Below, piece after piece: positions 51,108 through 59,092 of a stretch of 64,000 nt of DNA (within the stretch, counting starts at the first letter, position 1; each line of letters opens with the position of its first letter). The notes beneath the pieces were generated by a model, which did no database searches, was not told the DNA's origin, and saw only the letters and a list, made by a program, of their open reading frames with translations. The stretch is from a virus: positions 41,075 through 105,074 of IMG/VR virus record IMGVR_UViG_3300029922_000031, one strand, 5' to 3'. Made by a program: the position numbers and the translations under genes.

Positions 51108-52012
51108 GAAAGTACCAGGGGCTCAGTTGGGGGTTGGCGATCGAAAGTGTTCAGTGCGAGCTCTGCGGGAAGCGCCCTACCCCGGTCCGGGTTCTTGAAG
51201 ACGCCGTACATCGGGCTGGCGAGCACCATCTGCTGGATGTTCTTGATCAGGGCGTGATCCGTCATGCCGTCGACGCGGGATGTGCCCTTACCCTTGTTGA
51301 CGCCCGTCTTCTCCATGTGGGAGTGGCGATAATAGAAGGTCCGGCACTCGGCGATGAGCTTTTCGCGCTCCAGACCGGTCTTGGAGCTGAGCTCGTCGAC
51401 GATCGCCTCGTAATCTTGCGGGCTGGCGACGAAATTCTCGCGGAAGAAGCGAATCCCGACGTCGAATTTGTTGGAATTCAGCGGTGTCACGAAGCGAAAG
51501 CCGGCCTTCTGACCAAAATGGTTGAATTTCGACATAGACGACTGAATCTCCATGAAGGTGTTGCCCTCCATGCGTGCGACCAGATTCATCATCCGGTAGC
51601 CGCAGCCAATGCCGCGGTACATCGTGTCGAACACGAAGCGACCGATGACGCGAAAGTTGTCGTTGATGAAGACGTAGCGCTGCGTGTTGACGATCTTGGT
51701 GTCGCCGCCTTTGGGCTTGAGCTTTGGGAAGGCGATGTGGCGCTCCTTCAGGAGACCCTTGGGCAGCCCGGTGACGATGACGCCGATGGTCTCGCCATGT
51801 AGCGTGGTCTTCCAATATCGGGCTCCCATCGGGATGCCCTCGGCCTTGTAGTGCAGGTGATGCAGCAATTCCCAGTCGCTCTTGTCGCCCCTGCTGACGA
51901 TCATGTCGTCTAACAGCGAGAAACGAGCGCTGGGGTGCATCCGTCGTTCGAGACGTGCATCGCAAGCCCCAGACTCGAGATACTCGTCAGTGAGCTTCTC
52001 TGTGAATGTCAC
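51104..52012 (-). CDS. GNAT-like protein of an ABC/GNAT pair
   Basis: 302 residues from the GTG that overlaps the upstream stop (GTGA); a longer in-frame start would run through the preceding gene. The core, VIGRFVFDTMYRGIGCGYRM and MSKFNHFGQKAGFRF, resembles GNAT proteins of the type fused to soluble ABC ATPases (COG2401-like) and more distantly Mom-like DNA modification proteins, with GETIGVIVTGLP before it. The R/Q-x-x-G-x-G/A acetyl-CoA loop is present as RGIGCG. Its ABC partner lies one gene upstream. Substrate is unknown. Confidence 0.6.
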   Translation of the reverse strand: MTFTEKLTDEYLESGACDARLERRMHPSARFSLLDDMIVSRGDKSDWELLHHLHYKAEGIPMGARYWKTTLHGETIGVIVTGLPKGLLKERHIAFPKLKPKGGDTKIVNTQRYVFINDNFRVIGRFVFDTMYRGIGCGYRMMNLVARMEGNTFMEIQSSMSKFNHFGQKAGFRFVTPLNSNKFDVGIRFFRENFVASPQDYEAIVDELSSKTGLEREKLIAECRTFYYRHSHMEKTGVNKGKGTSRVDGMTDHALIKNIQQMVLASPMYGVFKNPDRGRALPAELALNTFDRQPPTEPLVLS

Positions 52013-52254
52013 GGCAGCGTGCGCCGATCGATGAAGAACTCCACGTAGAGGGCATAGCCGCCGCGGAAATAGAGCCACAGCCGGCGCCCACTCCATTCGG
52101 GGTGCGGTTCCAGGTACGGATTGAGACGACACAAGGTCATCGCCATGATGCGCGGCATCGACTTCGCGCCATGATGCGTCCCCTCACGCTCCCAGTGAGA
52201 GAGGCTTCCGTTGATCTTCAGGGACCAGCGGCGTCGCTTGATTAGGGTGATCAC
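52009..52254 (-). CDS. Small protein, paralogue of the gene at 62736-62984
   Basis: 81 residues from a GTG overlapping the ABC ATPase stop. It is basic and aromatic, with a C-terminal pattern LNPYLEPHPEWSGRRLWLY and FFIDRR. The 82-aa protein at 62736-62984 shows the same LNP...E...G.RLW.Y....F..D.R pattern. Function unknown; coupled on both sides to the ABC and GNAT genes. Confidence 0.65.
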   Translation of the reverse strand: MITLIKRRRWSLKINGSLSHWEREGTHHGAKSMPRIMAMTLCRLNPYLEPHPEWSGRRLWLYFRGGYALYVEFFIDRRTLP

Positions 52255-52997
52255 AGCGCGCGTATCTCCTCTACTTGACCGCAGTGAACGCACAGCCGTG
52301 GATAGGTCTGGTTCATGGATCGCGAATAGATGTGTCGACCGCCCTGCCCCGAGCACTCCTTCGATTCGGCCTTCTTGAGCCGGATCTTCTCGCGAAAGTG
52401 CTTCGTCACCATTAGAGTCGGCGCGAGCTCCATCTCGAGATCGGTGTGCGTGGTAGCGACGATCAGGGTCTTCTTGAGGGCTCGGGCGACCTTCTGGATA
52501 TTGAAGGCGATGATTCGGGCTGTCACGCGATCGAGCACGGCGCCGAACTCGTCAGCGACCCAGACGTCGTGCCCTTTAGACATCAGTGAGGCGAGCTTCA
52601 GCCGATAGCGTTGACCATCGGAGAGCTCCGAAGGCTTGCGCAGATAGAGATAGGCGTCCGAGATCCCGGCCTTGGCGAGGAAGTCGGCGGCGATCGTCGT
52701 CGTCTCGCCGAGCAGGTCGATGACCGGTTGATTCCCCAGCTCGATCTTGTCGAGGTCGGCGACGGTTAGCCCGCCGGCGCGCATCTGAGCGGCCAGATCC
52801 TTCAGCAGGAGTGACTTCCCGGAGCCGGACTGACCGGTGATGTAGACGACGTCGCCAGCGTTCACCTCGATCTCGAAGTGATCGTAAACGATGAACTCCT
52901 TCTCGGAGAGTCCGAGCCCGAAGCCTTCGGCGATCTCCAGCACGCGCGGGGTGCGCTCGACGGAGGTGGTGAATCGCTTGTCGACGACGTATTTCAT
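52251..52997 (-). CDS. Soluble ABC ATPase
   Basis: 248 residues from the ATG overlapping the upstream stop. Walker A GQSGSGKS (55-62), signature LSDGQRYRLKLA near 129 and Walker B VWVADEFGAVLDRV near 151 are complete, with a switch histidine in VATTHTDLE. There are no membrane spans and no permease gene nearby, so it is not a transporter. The C-terminus has CVHCG after an earlier CSGQGGRH, possibly a metal site. Pairing with a GNAT gene recalls COG2401, where the two are one protein. Confidence 0.8.
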   Translation of the reverse strand: MKYVVDKRFTTSVERTPRVLEIAEGFGLGLSEKEFIVYDHFEIEVNAGDVVYITGQSGSGKSLLLKDLAAQMRAGGLTVADLDKIELGNQPVIDLLGETTTIAADFLAKAGISDAYLYLRKPSELSDGQRYRLKLASLMSKGHDVWVADEFGAVLDRVTARIIAFNIQKVARALKKTLIVATTHTDLEMELAPTLMVTKHFREKIRLKKAESKECSGQGGRHIYSRSMNQTYPRLCVHCGQVEEIRAL

Positions 52998-53365
52998 CAA
53001 ACCGGCTCGTTTTCGATGTCGTTGATGACTTCCGCGATCGTCGGATAGGATGCCCGAGCCCAGAACTTCAGGTCATCTTCGATCAGAAAGAGGCCGCCGA
53101 GGAACTTTATCGCGGTGTGAACCGGGTCAGGCTCTCTCGCCGGCAGCCCCGTCCAGCGCATGAATCCGCCAGATTTCTGGTTCCACGAAATCATGGCGAT
53201 ACCGGTCAGTTCGCCGGCCTCCGCCATCTCGAGCGCGTTCTTCAGCGCGTCGATGAGAACGGAATCGGCCTCCTTCACAGCGCTTGGCTCGATCTGCGGG
53301 TCGACATAGGGGATCGGCATGATCTTCTGGCCAGCTTTGAAGTTGATCACGTTATCATTGGACAT
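52997..53365 (-). CDS. Unknown protein of the ABC/ParB cassette
   Basis: 122 residues. The segment LIDALKNALEMAEAGELTGI followed by AMISWNQKSGGFMRWTGLP is seen, with no recognised family. Its ATG is 2 bp from the operator at 53367, and its stop overlaps the ABC ATPase start. It is therefore the first gene of the ABC-GNAT transcript. Confidence 0.6.
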   Translation of the reverse strand: MSNDNVINFKAGQKIMPIPYVDPQIEPSAVKEADSVLIDALKNALEMAEAGELTGIAMISWNQKSGGFMRWTGLPAREPDPVHTAIKFLGGLFLIEDDLKFWARASYPTIAEVINDIENEPV

Positions 53366-53366
53366 C

Positions 53367-53380
53367 AATCAATCCTGATT
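53367..53380. promoter_or_regulatory. Dispersed palindromic operator, site 18
   Basis: AATCAATCCTGATT, immediately before the start codon of the gene at 52997-53365. On the minus strand CTGATAAATCAGG precedes it and may hold the -10. Confidence 0.6.
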
Positions 53381-53386
53381 TATCAG

Positions 53387-54064
53387 TTACTTCGCGGAAA
53401 TCTTGATCTCGTCGAAATAGGCCATCAGTGCGAGCGCACCGGTCTTGCCGGTGTCGACTTCGATCTGGGTCATGAACGCCTTGACGCGCCGGCTCTGCGC
53501 GATCGTGAATCGCTTGAAGCCGAACGCCTTGGCGAGCGGTGCGTCCTGCTCGTCGACCAGGGCCTGCTTATCGGCGTTGGTCGTCTTCTGATGTTCGACG
53601 GCGCTCGAAATATCGTCAATGAAGGCGCTTTCGTCGAGCTCGCCGATCTTGTCCTGAAGGAATGCCAGCTCTTGCTCATTGAAATTGAGCGAAAGCAGGT
53701 CGTAGCCGAGATCCTTGAGGTCGTAGATTTCGGTCTGAATCATCTGGGTGTCGTAGTCGGTCGAGGCAGCCCGGTTGTCGGCCAGGCGCAGGGCGCGCGT
53801 CTCGGCATCGGAGATGTCGAGCACCAGCGCCGGGACCTTCTTCAGGCCCATCTTGATCGCCGCCAGGCGTCGGCCATGGCCGGCGATGATTGAACCGGTC
53901 GTCTTCTGAATGACGATCGGCTGCGTCCAGCCAAACTGCTGGATCAGCTTGATCAGCCCGTCGATCTGCTCATCGGAGTGCTTCTTGGCGTTATTTTCGT
54001 ACGGAACGAGCTTGGCGACGTCCCAGAGTTCGATTGTGCCGTTGTCGGGAATCTTGGACGTCAT
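53387..54064 (-). CDS. ParB-like N-terminal domain protein 1
   Basis: 225 residues from the ATG of MTSKIPDN. IQQFGWTQPIVIQ followed by GSIIAGHGRRLAAIKMGLKKVP and LRLADNRAA is the ParB/Sulfiredoxin-type N-terminal domain (about 10-110). The C-terminal half is helical with no typical ParB helix-turn-helix, so it is unlikely to be the partition protein. Such proteins in phages often accompany DNA methylases or act as nucleases or CTPases; none is proven here. Confidence 0.8.
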   Translation of the reverse strand: MTSKIPDNGTIELWDVAKLVPYENNAKKHSDEQIDGLIKLIQQFGWTQPIVIQKTTGSIIAGHGRRLAAIKMGLKKVPALVLDISDAETRALRLADNRAASTDYDTQMIQTEIYDLKDLGYDLLSLNFNEQELAFLQDKIGELDESAFIDDISSAVEHQKTTNADKQALVDEQDAPLAKAFGFKRFTIAQSRRVKAFMTQIEVDTGKTGALALMAYFDEIKISAK

Positions 54065-54065
54065 G

Positions 54066-54269
54066 TCAGTCTCGCGATTTGGAAAGGAAGCTGTCGGCGT
54101 AGGGGTCGAGTTCCTCGACGGTGCCCTCGAAGTTCTCGCCAACGCCGCAGTCACCGCAGGCTTTATTGGTGTTTCCGGGCTTGAAGAACTTGCACTCCGG
54201 GCAATCGTCGAAGCGCGGCTCGGTGGCGGCAGTGATCTTTCGACGGGCCTGGCGGCGGGGCTTACTCAT
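54066..54269 (-). CDS. Small zinc-ribbon protein
   Basis: 67 residues. CPEC (23-26) and CGDC (38-41) form a probable four-cysteine zinc site, after a basic N-terminus (SKPRRQARRK). The start overlaps the ParB-like gene 2. It could be a nucleic-acid-binding adaptor between the two ParB-like proteins (inference). Confidence 0.65.
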   Translation of the reverse strand: MSKPRRQARRKITAATEPRFDDCPECKFFKPGNTNKACGDCGVGENFEGTVEELDPYADSFLSKSRD

Positions 54270-54963
54270 CGTCGAGTTCCGACGTCGTGCTCGTAAGAAG
54301 CAGGTGGACGAGTGCGTCGCCGGCGTTGGTTAGCTGGTCGGAGGCGGTGTAGCCGTGGGCCGTCTCGATACGCGCGATCAGCTCGGTGATGCGCTCGGAA
54401 TCGGCCAGCGGCACCTTGAAGCGCATGATGGCGTGGGTCTTGGGGACTTTCGCGATCGGCAGTTCAGGTTCTCGCTCCTGCTCTTCCTTGCCGTCGAACT
54501 TCCCATCAATGCCCAGCTCATCCAGGTCTATAGCTTGAGAACTGAAGATCGATGTCAGATCATCATTGTCATACGGGAGGAAGGATTGGATCTCGTTTTC
54601 GTTGCCCAGCTCTTTGAGCAGCACGGCCAGTGCCAGCGTGTCATCGGCGCCGTACCGAGCGTTGTCCGCGAGGGAAATCTCTTTCGCTTCCTTGTCGCTG
54701 ATCGGCCCCAGGTTGAAGATCGGGATGCTGTCGAGTCCGACGCGGACGGCCGACTGAGCCCGATGTTCCCCGCCGATAATCTCGAGACCGATCGCGAACG
54801 TGCCGCCATCCTCGATCTCGATCTCCCGAACGACGACGGGCTTGAAGCACCCGAACCGGCGGATTGAAGCGTCGAGCTTCTGCTCAACCGCAGGTGACAT
54901 TCGATTCGTATTCCAGGGATTTGGCAGTAGCGCGGCTGGATCCGCAGATTGGGCTTTGGACAC
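54262..54963 (-). CDS. ParB-like N-terminal domain protein 2
   Basis: 233 residues from the GTG eight bases after AGGA; a TTG six bases upstream is an alternative. RRFGCFKPVVVREIE, LEIIGGEHRAQSAVRVGLDSIP and SLADNARYGADDT are ParB N-domain motifs, with GEHR in place of the GHGRR of the first copy. A Glu-rich linker and a C-terminal domain of about 80 residues follow. The two ParB-like genes are only distantly similar. It heads the cassette, divergent from the helicase. Confidence 0.8.
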   Translation of the reverse strand: MSKAQSADPAALLPNPWNTNRMSPAVEQKLDASIRRFGCFKPVVVREIEIEDGGTFAIGLEIIGGEHRAQSAVRVGLDSIPIFNLGPISDKEAKEISLADNARYGADDTLALAVLLKELGNENEIQSFLPYDNDDLTSIFSSQAIDLDELGIDGKFDGKEEQEREPELPIAKVPKTHAIMRFKVPLADSERITELIARIETAHGYTASDQLTNAGDALVHLLLTSTTSELDDE

Positions 54964-54986
54964 AAGCAATCCTGTGTTAGATAAAC

Positions 54987-55000
54987 AGTCAAGACTGATT
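54987..55000. promoter_or_regulatory. Dispersed palindromic operator, site 19 (divergent region)
   Basis: AGTCAAGACTGATT between the divergent ParB-like gene 2 and SF2 helicase starts (61-base gap). One site could control both directions. Confidence 0.65.
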
Positions 55001-55024
55001 TACCACAACAGAGCGAAATAGCAA

Positions 55025-56647
55025 GTGGCTTTCGAAAAAACGAAAAGCATCAAACTCGCCGCCAATTGCGTTATCGCTAGGCTGATCGACGCCCCAAAGA
55101 AGGTTATCGACCTGGTGGCCGAACTGCTCTCCTATCGGGTCGAGGGCGCCGAATTCATGGGAACGACGAACTGGAGTGGCCGATCGAGCTTCTACTCGCG
55201 CCGAAATGACACCTTCCCGGCTGGCTTCGTCTATCTTGTCCACGCCGAACTGAGACGCCGCGGCTATGCTGTCCAGATCATCATGCGGCCGCATGTCGAG
55301 CCGCTGGGGCCTGCGTCGCCAATCGTCGACGAGTTCGGCAACGACAATCCTGACTACGATTTCCAGATGAAGGCGCTGGCGCAGGTCGAAAAGCATGGTC
55401 GCGGCATCGTTCAAGTCGCCACCGGCGGCGGCAAGTCGAAGATCGCCAAGCTTGTCGCCGCGCGCTATCGCCGGATGACGATGTTCCTGACCACCCGCGG
55501 CATTCTGCTCTACCAGATGGCCGATGGCTTCAAGTCGGCCGGGATGAACGTCGGGATCATCGGCGACGGGGTCTGGAGCCCTGTGCGCGGCGTCAACTGC
55601 GGCATGGTGCAGACCTTCATCGCCAGGCTCGAGGAACCCGATCTCAACGCCGAGATTCGCGCTCTGGTTAAATCTCACGCTTCAGCCAGCGCCAAGGCCG
55701 AAAAGAAGGGGTTGCCGCCGCCGGCGACGCCGAACCGCGCGGCGCTGGTCAAACTGGCTACCGCCAAGTTCGATGAGAAGACCAAAACGCTTGCCCGCCA
55801 CGTCAAGCTGCTCGAAATGGTCGAGGTGGTGATCGGCGAAGAGGCGCATGAGGCCGGCGGCGACTCCTATTACAAGATCCTTCGCCACTGCAAGAATGCC
55901 TCGATTCGGGTCGCTCTGACCGCAACGCCCTTCATGCGCGACGACGCCGAAGACAATATGCGGCTGATGGCGGCGTTCGGCCCGGTGCTGATCCAGGTCT
56001 CCGAGAAGCTGCTGATCGATCGTGGCGTTCTGTCGACCCCGAGCTTCAAGTTTCACGTCAGCAAGGCTCATCCCAAGCTGCATCGCACCTCGCCCTGGCA
56101 GCGCGCCTATCAGCTTGGCTACATGGAAAATCGCTTCATGCACCTCGACATTGTTGCCGAAGCGAAGATGGCGGCTGAACGGAAGCTGCCGGTAATGACG
56201 CTGGTGCAGCGAACCGATCATGGCGATGTTCTCAGCATGGCGATGCGCGACGCCGGGCTGCGGGTCGAGTTCATTCGTGGCGACAATGATCAGGTCGAGC
56301 GCAAACAGGCGCTCCGGCGTCTCGCCAAAGGCGAAATTGACGTTCTAATCGGCACTACGATCTTGGATGTTGGCGTCGACATGCCGGCGATCGGTCTGGT
56401 GCAGCTCGCCGGCGGCGGGAAGGCCGAGGTGGCGCTCCGGCAGCGTATAGGCCGCGCCATGCGTCGGAAGAAGAAGGGGCCGAACGTCTGTTTCGTTACG
56501 GACTACTCCGTTGAGCTCAATGAGCACCTCAAAGGGCATTCTCAGACCCGCAGAGCGATCATCGAAGCAACTCCTGGCTTTGGAGAACGAATTATCCCCA
56601 AGGGCGGCGATCATTTTTGGCGTCTGTTCGACAAAGTCACTGCTTAG
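55025..56647 (+). CDS. SF2 DEAD/H-box helicase (UvsW-like)
   Basis: 540 residues from a GTG. An N-terminal domain (about 1-115) precedes Walker A VATGGGKSK near 130, motif II GEEAHEAGG near 271, motif III ALTATPF, and the second RecA domain with TTILDVGVDMP and motif VI RQRIGRAMRRKKKG. This is the layout of phage UvsW-type helicases that remodel forks and recombination intermediates. It leads the plus-strand operon that ends with parA. Confidence 0.85.
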   Translation: MAFEKTKSIKLAANCVIARLIDAPKKVIDLVAELLSYRVEGAEFMGTTNWSGRSSFYSRRNDTFPAGFVYLVHAELRRRGYAVQIIMRPHVEPLGPASPIVDEFGNDNPDYDFQMKALAQVEKHGRGIVQVATGGGKSKIAKLVAARYRRMTMFLTTRGILLYQMADGFKSAGMNVGIIGDGVWSPVRGVNCGMVQTFIARLEEPDLNAEIRALVKSHASASAKAEKKGLPPPATPNRAALVKLATAKFDEKTKTLARHVKLLEMVEVVIGEEAHEAGGDSYYKILRHCKNASIRVALTATPFMRDDAEDNMRLMAAFGPVLIQVSEKLLIDRGVLSTPSFKFHVSKAHPKLHRTSPWQRAYQLGYMENRFMHLDIVAEAKMAAERKLPVMTLVQRTDHGDVLSMAMRDAGLRVEFIRGDNDQVERKQALRRLAKGEIDVLIGTTILDVGVDMPAIGLVQLAGGGKAEVALRQRIGRAMRRKKKGPNVCFVTDYSVELNEHLKGHSQTRRAIIEATPGFGERIIPKGGDHFWRLFDKVTA

Positions 56648-56731
56648 GGATCGATTTGCGCTATATACGTCTGTATGAACACACGTCATGTCGATGCCGT
56701 ACACTTCTTTGACAGTCGCGGGGTATCCACG

Positions 56732-56863
56732 ATGTCATTCGACTTCCTTTTGAGAGAGAAAGTTCGTCTTGAGAAGGAGGTTGAGCGTCTTACACGCCTT
56801 CTTGACGCCAACCAGCGTCGTCAACGTGCCGAACTCGACGAAAGAACCAAGCAGAACTCTTAA
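56732..56863 (+). CDS. Small coiled-coil protein (43 aa)
   Basis: Short frame with a heptad-rich, charged sequence (LLREKVRLEKEVERLTRLLD). An in-frame upstream ATG at 56675 lacks a ribosome-binding site. GGGGT precedes the chosen ATG. Probably a small dimeric accessory protein; coding status moderate. Confidence 0.45.
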   Translation: MSFDFLLREKVRLEKEVERLTRLLDANQRRQRAELDERTKQNS

Positions 56864-56879
56864 TTTGCCCACCGAAGTA

Positions 56880-56893
56880 AGTCAACATTGACT
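56880..56893. promoter_or_regulatory. Dispersed palindromic operator, site 20
   Basis: AGTCAACATTGACT, eight bases before the start of the P-loop kinase gene on the plus strand. Confidence 0.65.
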
Positions 56894-56901
56894 GAGAGAA
56901 C

Positions 56902-57468
56902 ATGAAATTACCGCATATCATCTCGATTAGTGGCTTCCCTGGCTCCGGGAAGAGCGAAGTTCAACGAATTCTGAAGGATGTCTACGGCGTTCAGCCCATC
57001 GATGATGGCGATCCGCTGCGCAAGTTCGCGATTCAGCGCTTCGGCATGTCGCATGACGACGTCTACACTCAGGAAGGCAAGAAACGCTCGACCGACATTC
57101 TCGGCAAGAGCTGGGTGAACCGCAAAGCGCTCGGCGAGCTGGGTAACGTGCTCGAGGCGACCTTCGGCGCTCACATCATGCCGTTCATGGCGACGCGCAA
57201 CCTCGACCCCGCTCTCTCCTACAGCTTCGGCAGCGTTCGGCGCGATCAGGGCAAGTTCTACAAGAACATGGGCGGCGTCGCGTTTGGCGTCGAACGTCCT
57301 GGCACTCCGCCCTCCCCGCACGAGTTCGATCAGTTCGACCGGTCCGTGATCGACTGCTGGGTCATCAACGACGGGACGCTCGAGGATCTGGCGCAGTCTG
57401 TCGCCCTCATCCTCGAAATGCTGCAAGACCCGAACGCTCTCAGCTCAAACATTCGGCTGGTCGCGTGA
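56902..57468 (+). CDS. P-loop kinase, dNMP-kinase-like
   Basis: 188 residues. Walker A SGFPGSGKS (10-18) is followed by QPIDDGDPLRKFA and QEGKKRSTDILGK, an arrangement like nucleotide or deoxynucleotide monophosphate kinases of phages. The acceptor is uncertain: it could supply dNTP precursors or phosphorylate a modified nucleotide. GAGAGAAC lies before the ATG. A small membrane-protein gene overlaps its stop. Confidence 0.65.
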   Translation: MKLPHIISISGFPGSGKSEVQRILKDVYGVQPIDDGDPLRKFAIQRFGMSHDDVYTQEGKKRSTDILGKSWVNRKALGELGNVLEATFGAHIMPFMATRNLDPALSYSFGSVRRDQGKFYKNMGGVAFGVERPGTPPSPHEFDQFDRSVIDCWVINDGTLEDLAQSVALILEMLQDPNALSSNIRLVA

Positions 57469-57590
57469 AAGAGCGCTTCAAGCCTGAGCCGGTCGGCAAC
57501 TTTCTGGTGCTGGTCGGCTTCTTCGCTCTCTGCGGCCTCGCCTGGCTGCTGATCGACAGCATGAATCAGATCGCCGCCTGCCTGCACTAG
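57465..57590 (+). CDS. Small membrane protein (41 aa)
   Basis: A GTG frame overlapping the stop of the kinase gene (GTGA). It has one hydrophobic span (NFLVLVGFFALCGLAWLLI) after a short charged N-terminus and ends SMNQIAACLH. It is too short for most gene finders, but the tight coupling and clear membrane helix favour a real product. Function unknown. Confidence 0.55.
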   Translation: MKERFKPEPVGNFLVLVGFFALCGLAWLLIDSMNQIAACLH

Positions 57591-57668
57591 GCGCCTCTTC
57601 CCGAATCTGGTAGCGAATCTCCGACGCCCGATATTCGGGACTTCGCGAAGTGGGCTCGGGGACCGATC

Positions 57669-58319
57669 ATGCTCAGCATCGCCTGCCTCTCCCAGAAGGG
57701 AGGCGTCGGCAAGTCGACGATCGCTCGACTGATTGCGGTGTCATTTGCCGCATCCAAATGGTCGGTGAAGATCGCCGACTTCAATCTCAAGCAGAAAACC
57801 TCATCGAATTGGGCCGCCACGCGGATGAAGGCCGGCGTCAAGCCGACCGTCGCCGCGGAGGCGTTCGCCAGCGTCAAGAGCGCGCTGGCGCAGGAAGCGC
57901 TCTACGACCTGATGGTGTTCGACGGGCGCCCGGATAGTGACACCGGCTCGCTGGAGATCGCCAAGGCCGCAAACTTGGTTATCTGCCCGCTCGGCGTCAG
58001 CCTCGACGATCTCGAGCCCCAGATCGCCTTCGCCGCGGAGCTGCGCGCCAAGGGCGTGCGGCGGGATAAGATTCGCTTCCTGATCAACAATCCCTACGAC
58101 AGTTCCCTAAGCATCGAGGAAGCCAAGGAACTGATCGCTTCGGCTGGCTTTCAGACCTTTGGAGAGATTCTGCCCGGCCGGCTTAGCTATCAGCAGGCGC
58201 AGAACTTCGGGATGGGCGCTACGGAGACGAACTTCTCGTCGCTGAACGCGCGCGCGGCCGCGCTCGCCGCCGAAATATCCGAGACGCTTGGGCTCTTGAC
58301 CGATGGAGATTCAAAATGA
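57669..58319 (+). CDS. parA: ParA-family partition ATPase
   Basis: 216 residues. The deviant Walker A KGGVGKST (10-17) with the ParA/MinD lysine and CPLGVSLDDLEPQIAFAAEL downstream are ParA features. It lacks an N-terminal helix-turn-helix, as in small type Ib ParA proteins. The usual Walker A' aspartate region reads MVFDGRPDSD. It would segregate the extrachromosomal prophage. The next gene overlaps its stop and is a probable DNA-binding partner. Palindromes suitable as a centromere were not pinned down. Confidence 0.85.
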   Translation: MLSIACLSQKGGVGKSTIARLIAVSFAASKWSVKIADFNLKQKTSSNWAATRMKAGVKPTVAAEAFASVKSALAQEALYDLMVFDGRPDSDTGSLEIAKAANLVICPLGVSLDDLEPQIAFAAELRAKGVRRDKIRFLINNPYDSSLSIEEAKELIASAGFQTFGEILPGRLSYQQAQNFGMGATETNFSSLNARAAALAAEISETLGLLTDGDSK

Positions 58320-58648
58320 ACGACGAGGTCAGCACTGAACACCCGGCCGAACCAGAGAAGAGGGGCATTCGCCCGCCACCGCGCCGGCGCAGCTTGCTCG
58401 AGGCGCGCGAACGGGTCGCTGAACAGCCGGCGCCCGATCATCTGGCGACGCCAACCGACGGCGGCTATCGCAATTTCGTCGATCTCGGCTTCAAGGTCGA
58501 GCCCTGGTTCAAGCGCCGCTACGCGATCGAGGCGGCCTTCCGCGGTCTGAGCAAGAAGGATCTGATGCTGGCCTGCTTCCAGGCGTTTCTGGATGCAAAC
58601 GGCGGGACGATGGAGAAGGCCAAAGCCGACTCAATGGTCGGCGACTAG
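58316..58648 (+). CDS. Probable ParA partner with ribbon-helix-helix-like domain
   Basis: 110 residues. The disordered Pro/Arg/Glu-rich N-terminus (1-50) is the form expected for ParA activation. The C-terminal part (LGFKVEPWFKRRYAIEAAF, RGLSKKDLMLACFQAFLDAN) fits a beta strand plus two helices as in ribbon-helix-helix centromere proteins. Its ATG overlaps the parA stop. The 3' end overlaps the convergent GNAT gene by 18 nt. Confidence 0.65.
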   Translation: MNDEVSTEHPAEPEKRGIRPPPRRRSLLEARERVAEQPAPDHLATPTDGGYRNFVDLGFKVEPWFKRRYAIEAAFRGLSKKDLMLACFQAFLDANGGTMEKAKADSMVGD

Positions 58649-59089
58649 ACGCTTCTGCCAGTAGAGGGAGTGCTCGAACGCCCAGCGCGTCATCGGGTCG
58701 AACAGACGATAGCCGCATGCCATCAGATTGTTCGAGGAATGAACGTTCTCGGTCGTATCGGAGACCATGCGAATGAGGCCAAGCGCGCGGGCCTTCTCCT
58801 CACGCACGGCGATCAGACGCTTCTGGAGGCCATAGCCGCGAGCCCGTGGCATGACGCCCGAGCGCGCTAGATAGCCAGCGCCAGGCGTCGCGGCGGCGCG
58901 GCGCAGGCAGCAGAAACCAACCGGGGTGTCATCGTCCCACACGACCCACCAGTAGCCCTCCTTGAGCGACGGGCAGTCGATCTCGTCGCCGAAGCATTCC
59001 TCGTGTATATCGATGATCGCGAGGCGCGTGAGCGACTGGCGACAGTCGGCATGACGGATTGCGAATGTTGGGGCTTCAACGAGCGACAT
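58631..59089 (-). CDS. GNAT N-acetyltransferase
   Basis: 152 residues. YWWVVWDDDTPVGFCCLR, YLARSGVMPRARGYGLQKRL and the end SSNNLMACGYRLFDP are the standard GNAT strands and acetyl-CoA loop (RARGYG). The acceptor is unknown. It belongs to a minus-strand set after the convergent parA operon and lies three bases from the Ntn hydrolase stop. Confidence 0.8.
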   Translation of the reverse strand: MSLVEAPTFAIRHADCRQSLTRLAIIDIHEECFGDEIDCPSLKEGYWWVVWDDDTPVGFCCLRRAAATPGAGYLARSGVMPRARGYGLQKRLIAVREEKARALGLIRMVSDTTENVHSSNNLMACGYRLFDPMTRWAFEHSLYWQKRLVADH

Positions 59090-59092
59090 AGA

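Noticed and set aside
53387-54963. The ParB-like genes as partition partners of ParA
   Set aside because: They lie on the other strand and in another operon, lack a typical ParB helix-turn-helix region, and parA already has an overlapping DNA-binding-like partner gene.
54989-55678. 229-codon minus-strand frame
   Set aside because: It overlaps the SF2 helicase gene, which has all helicase motifs, and it would cover the divergent operator.
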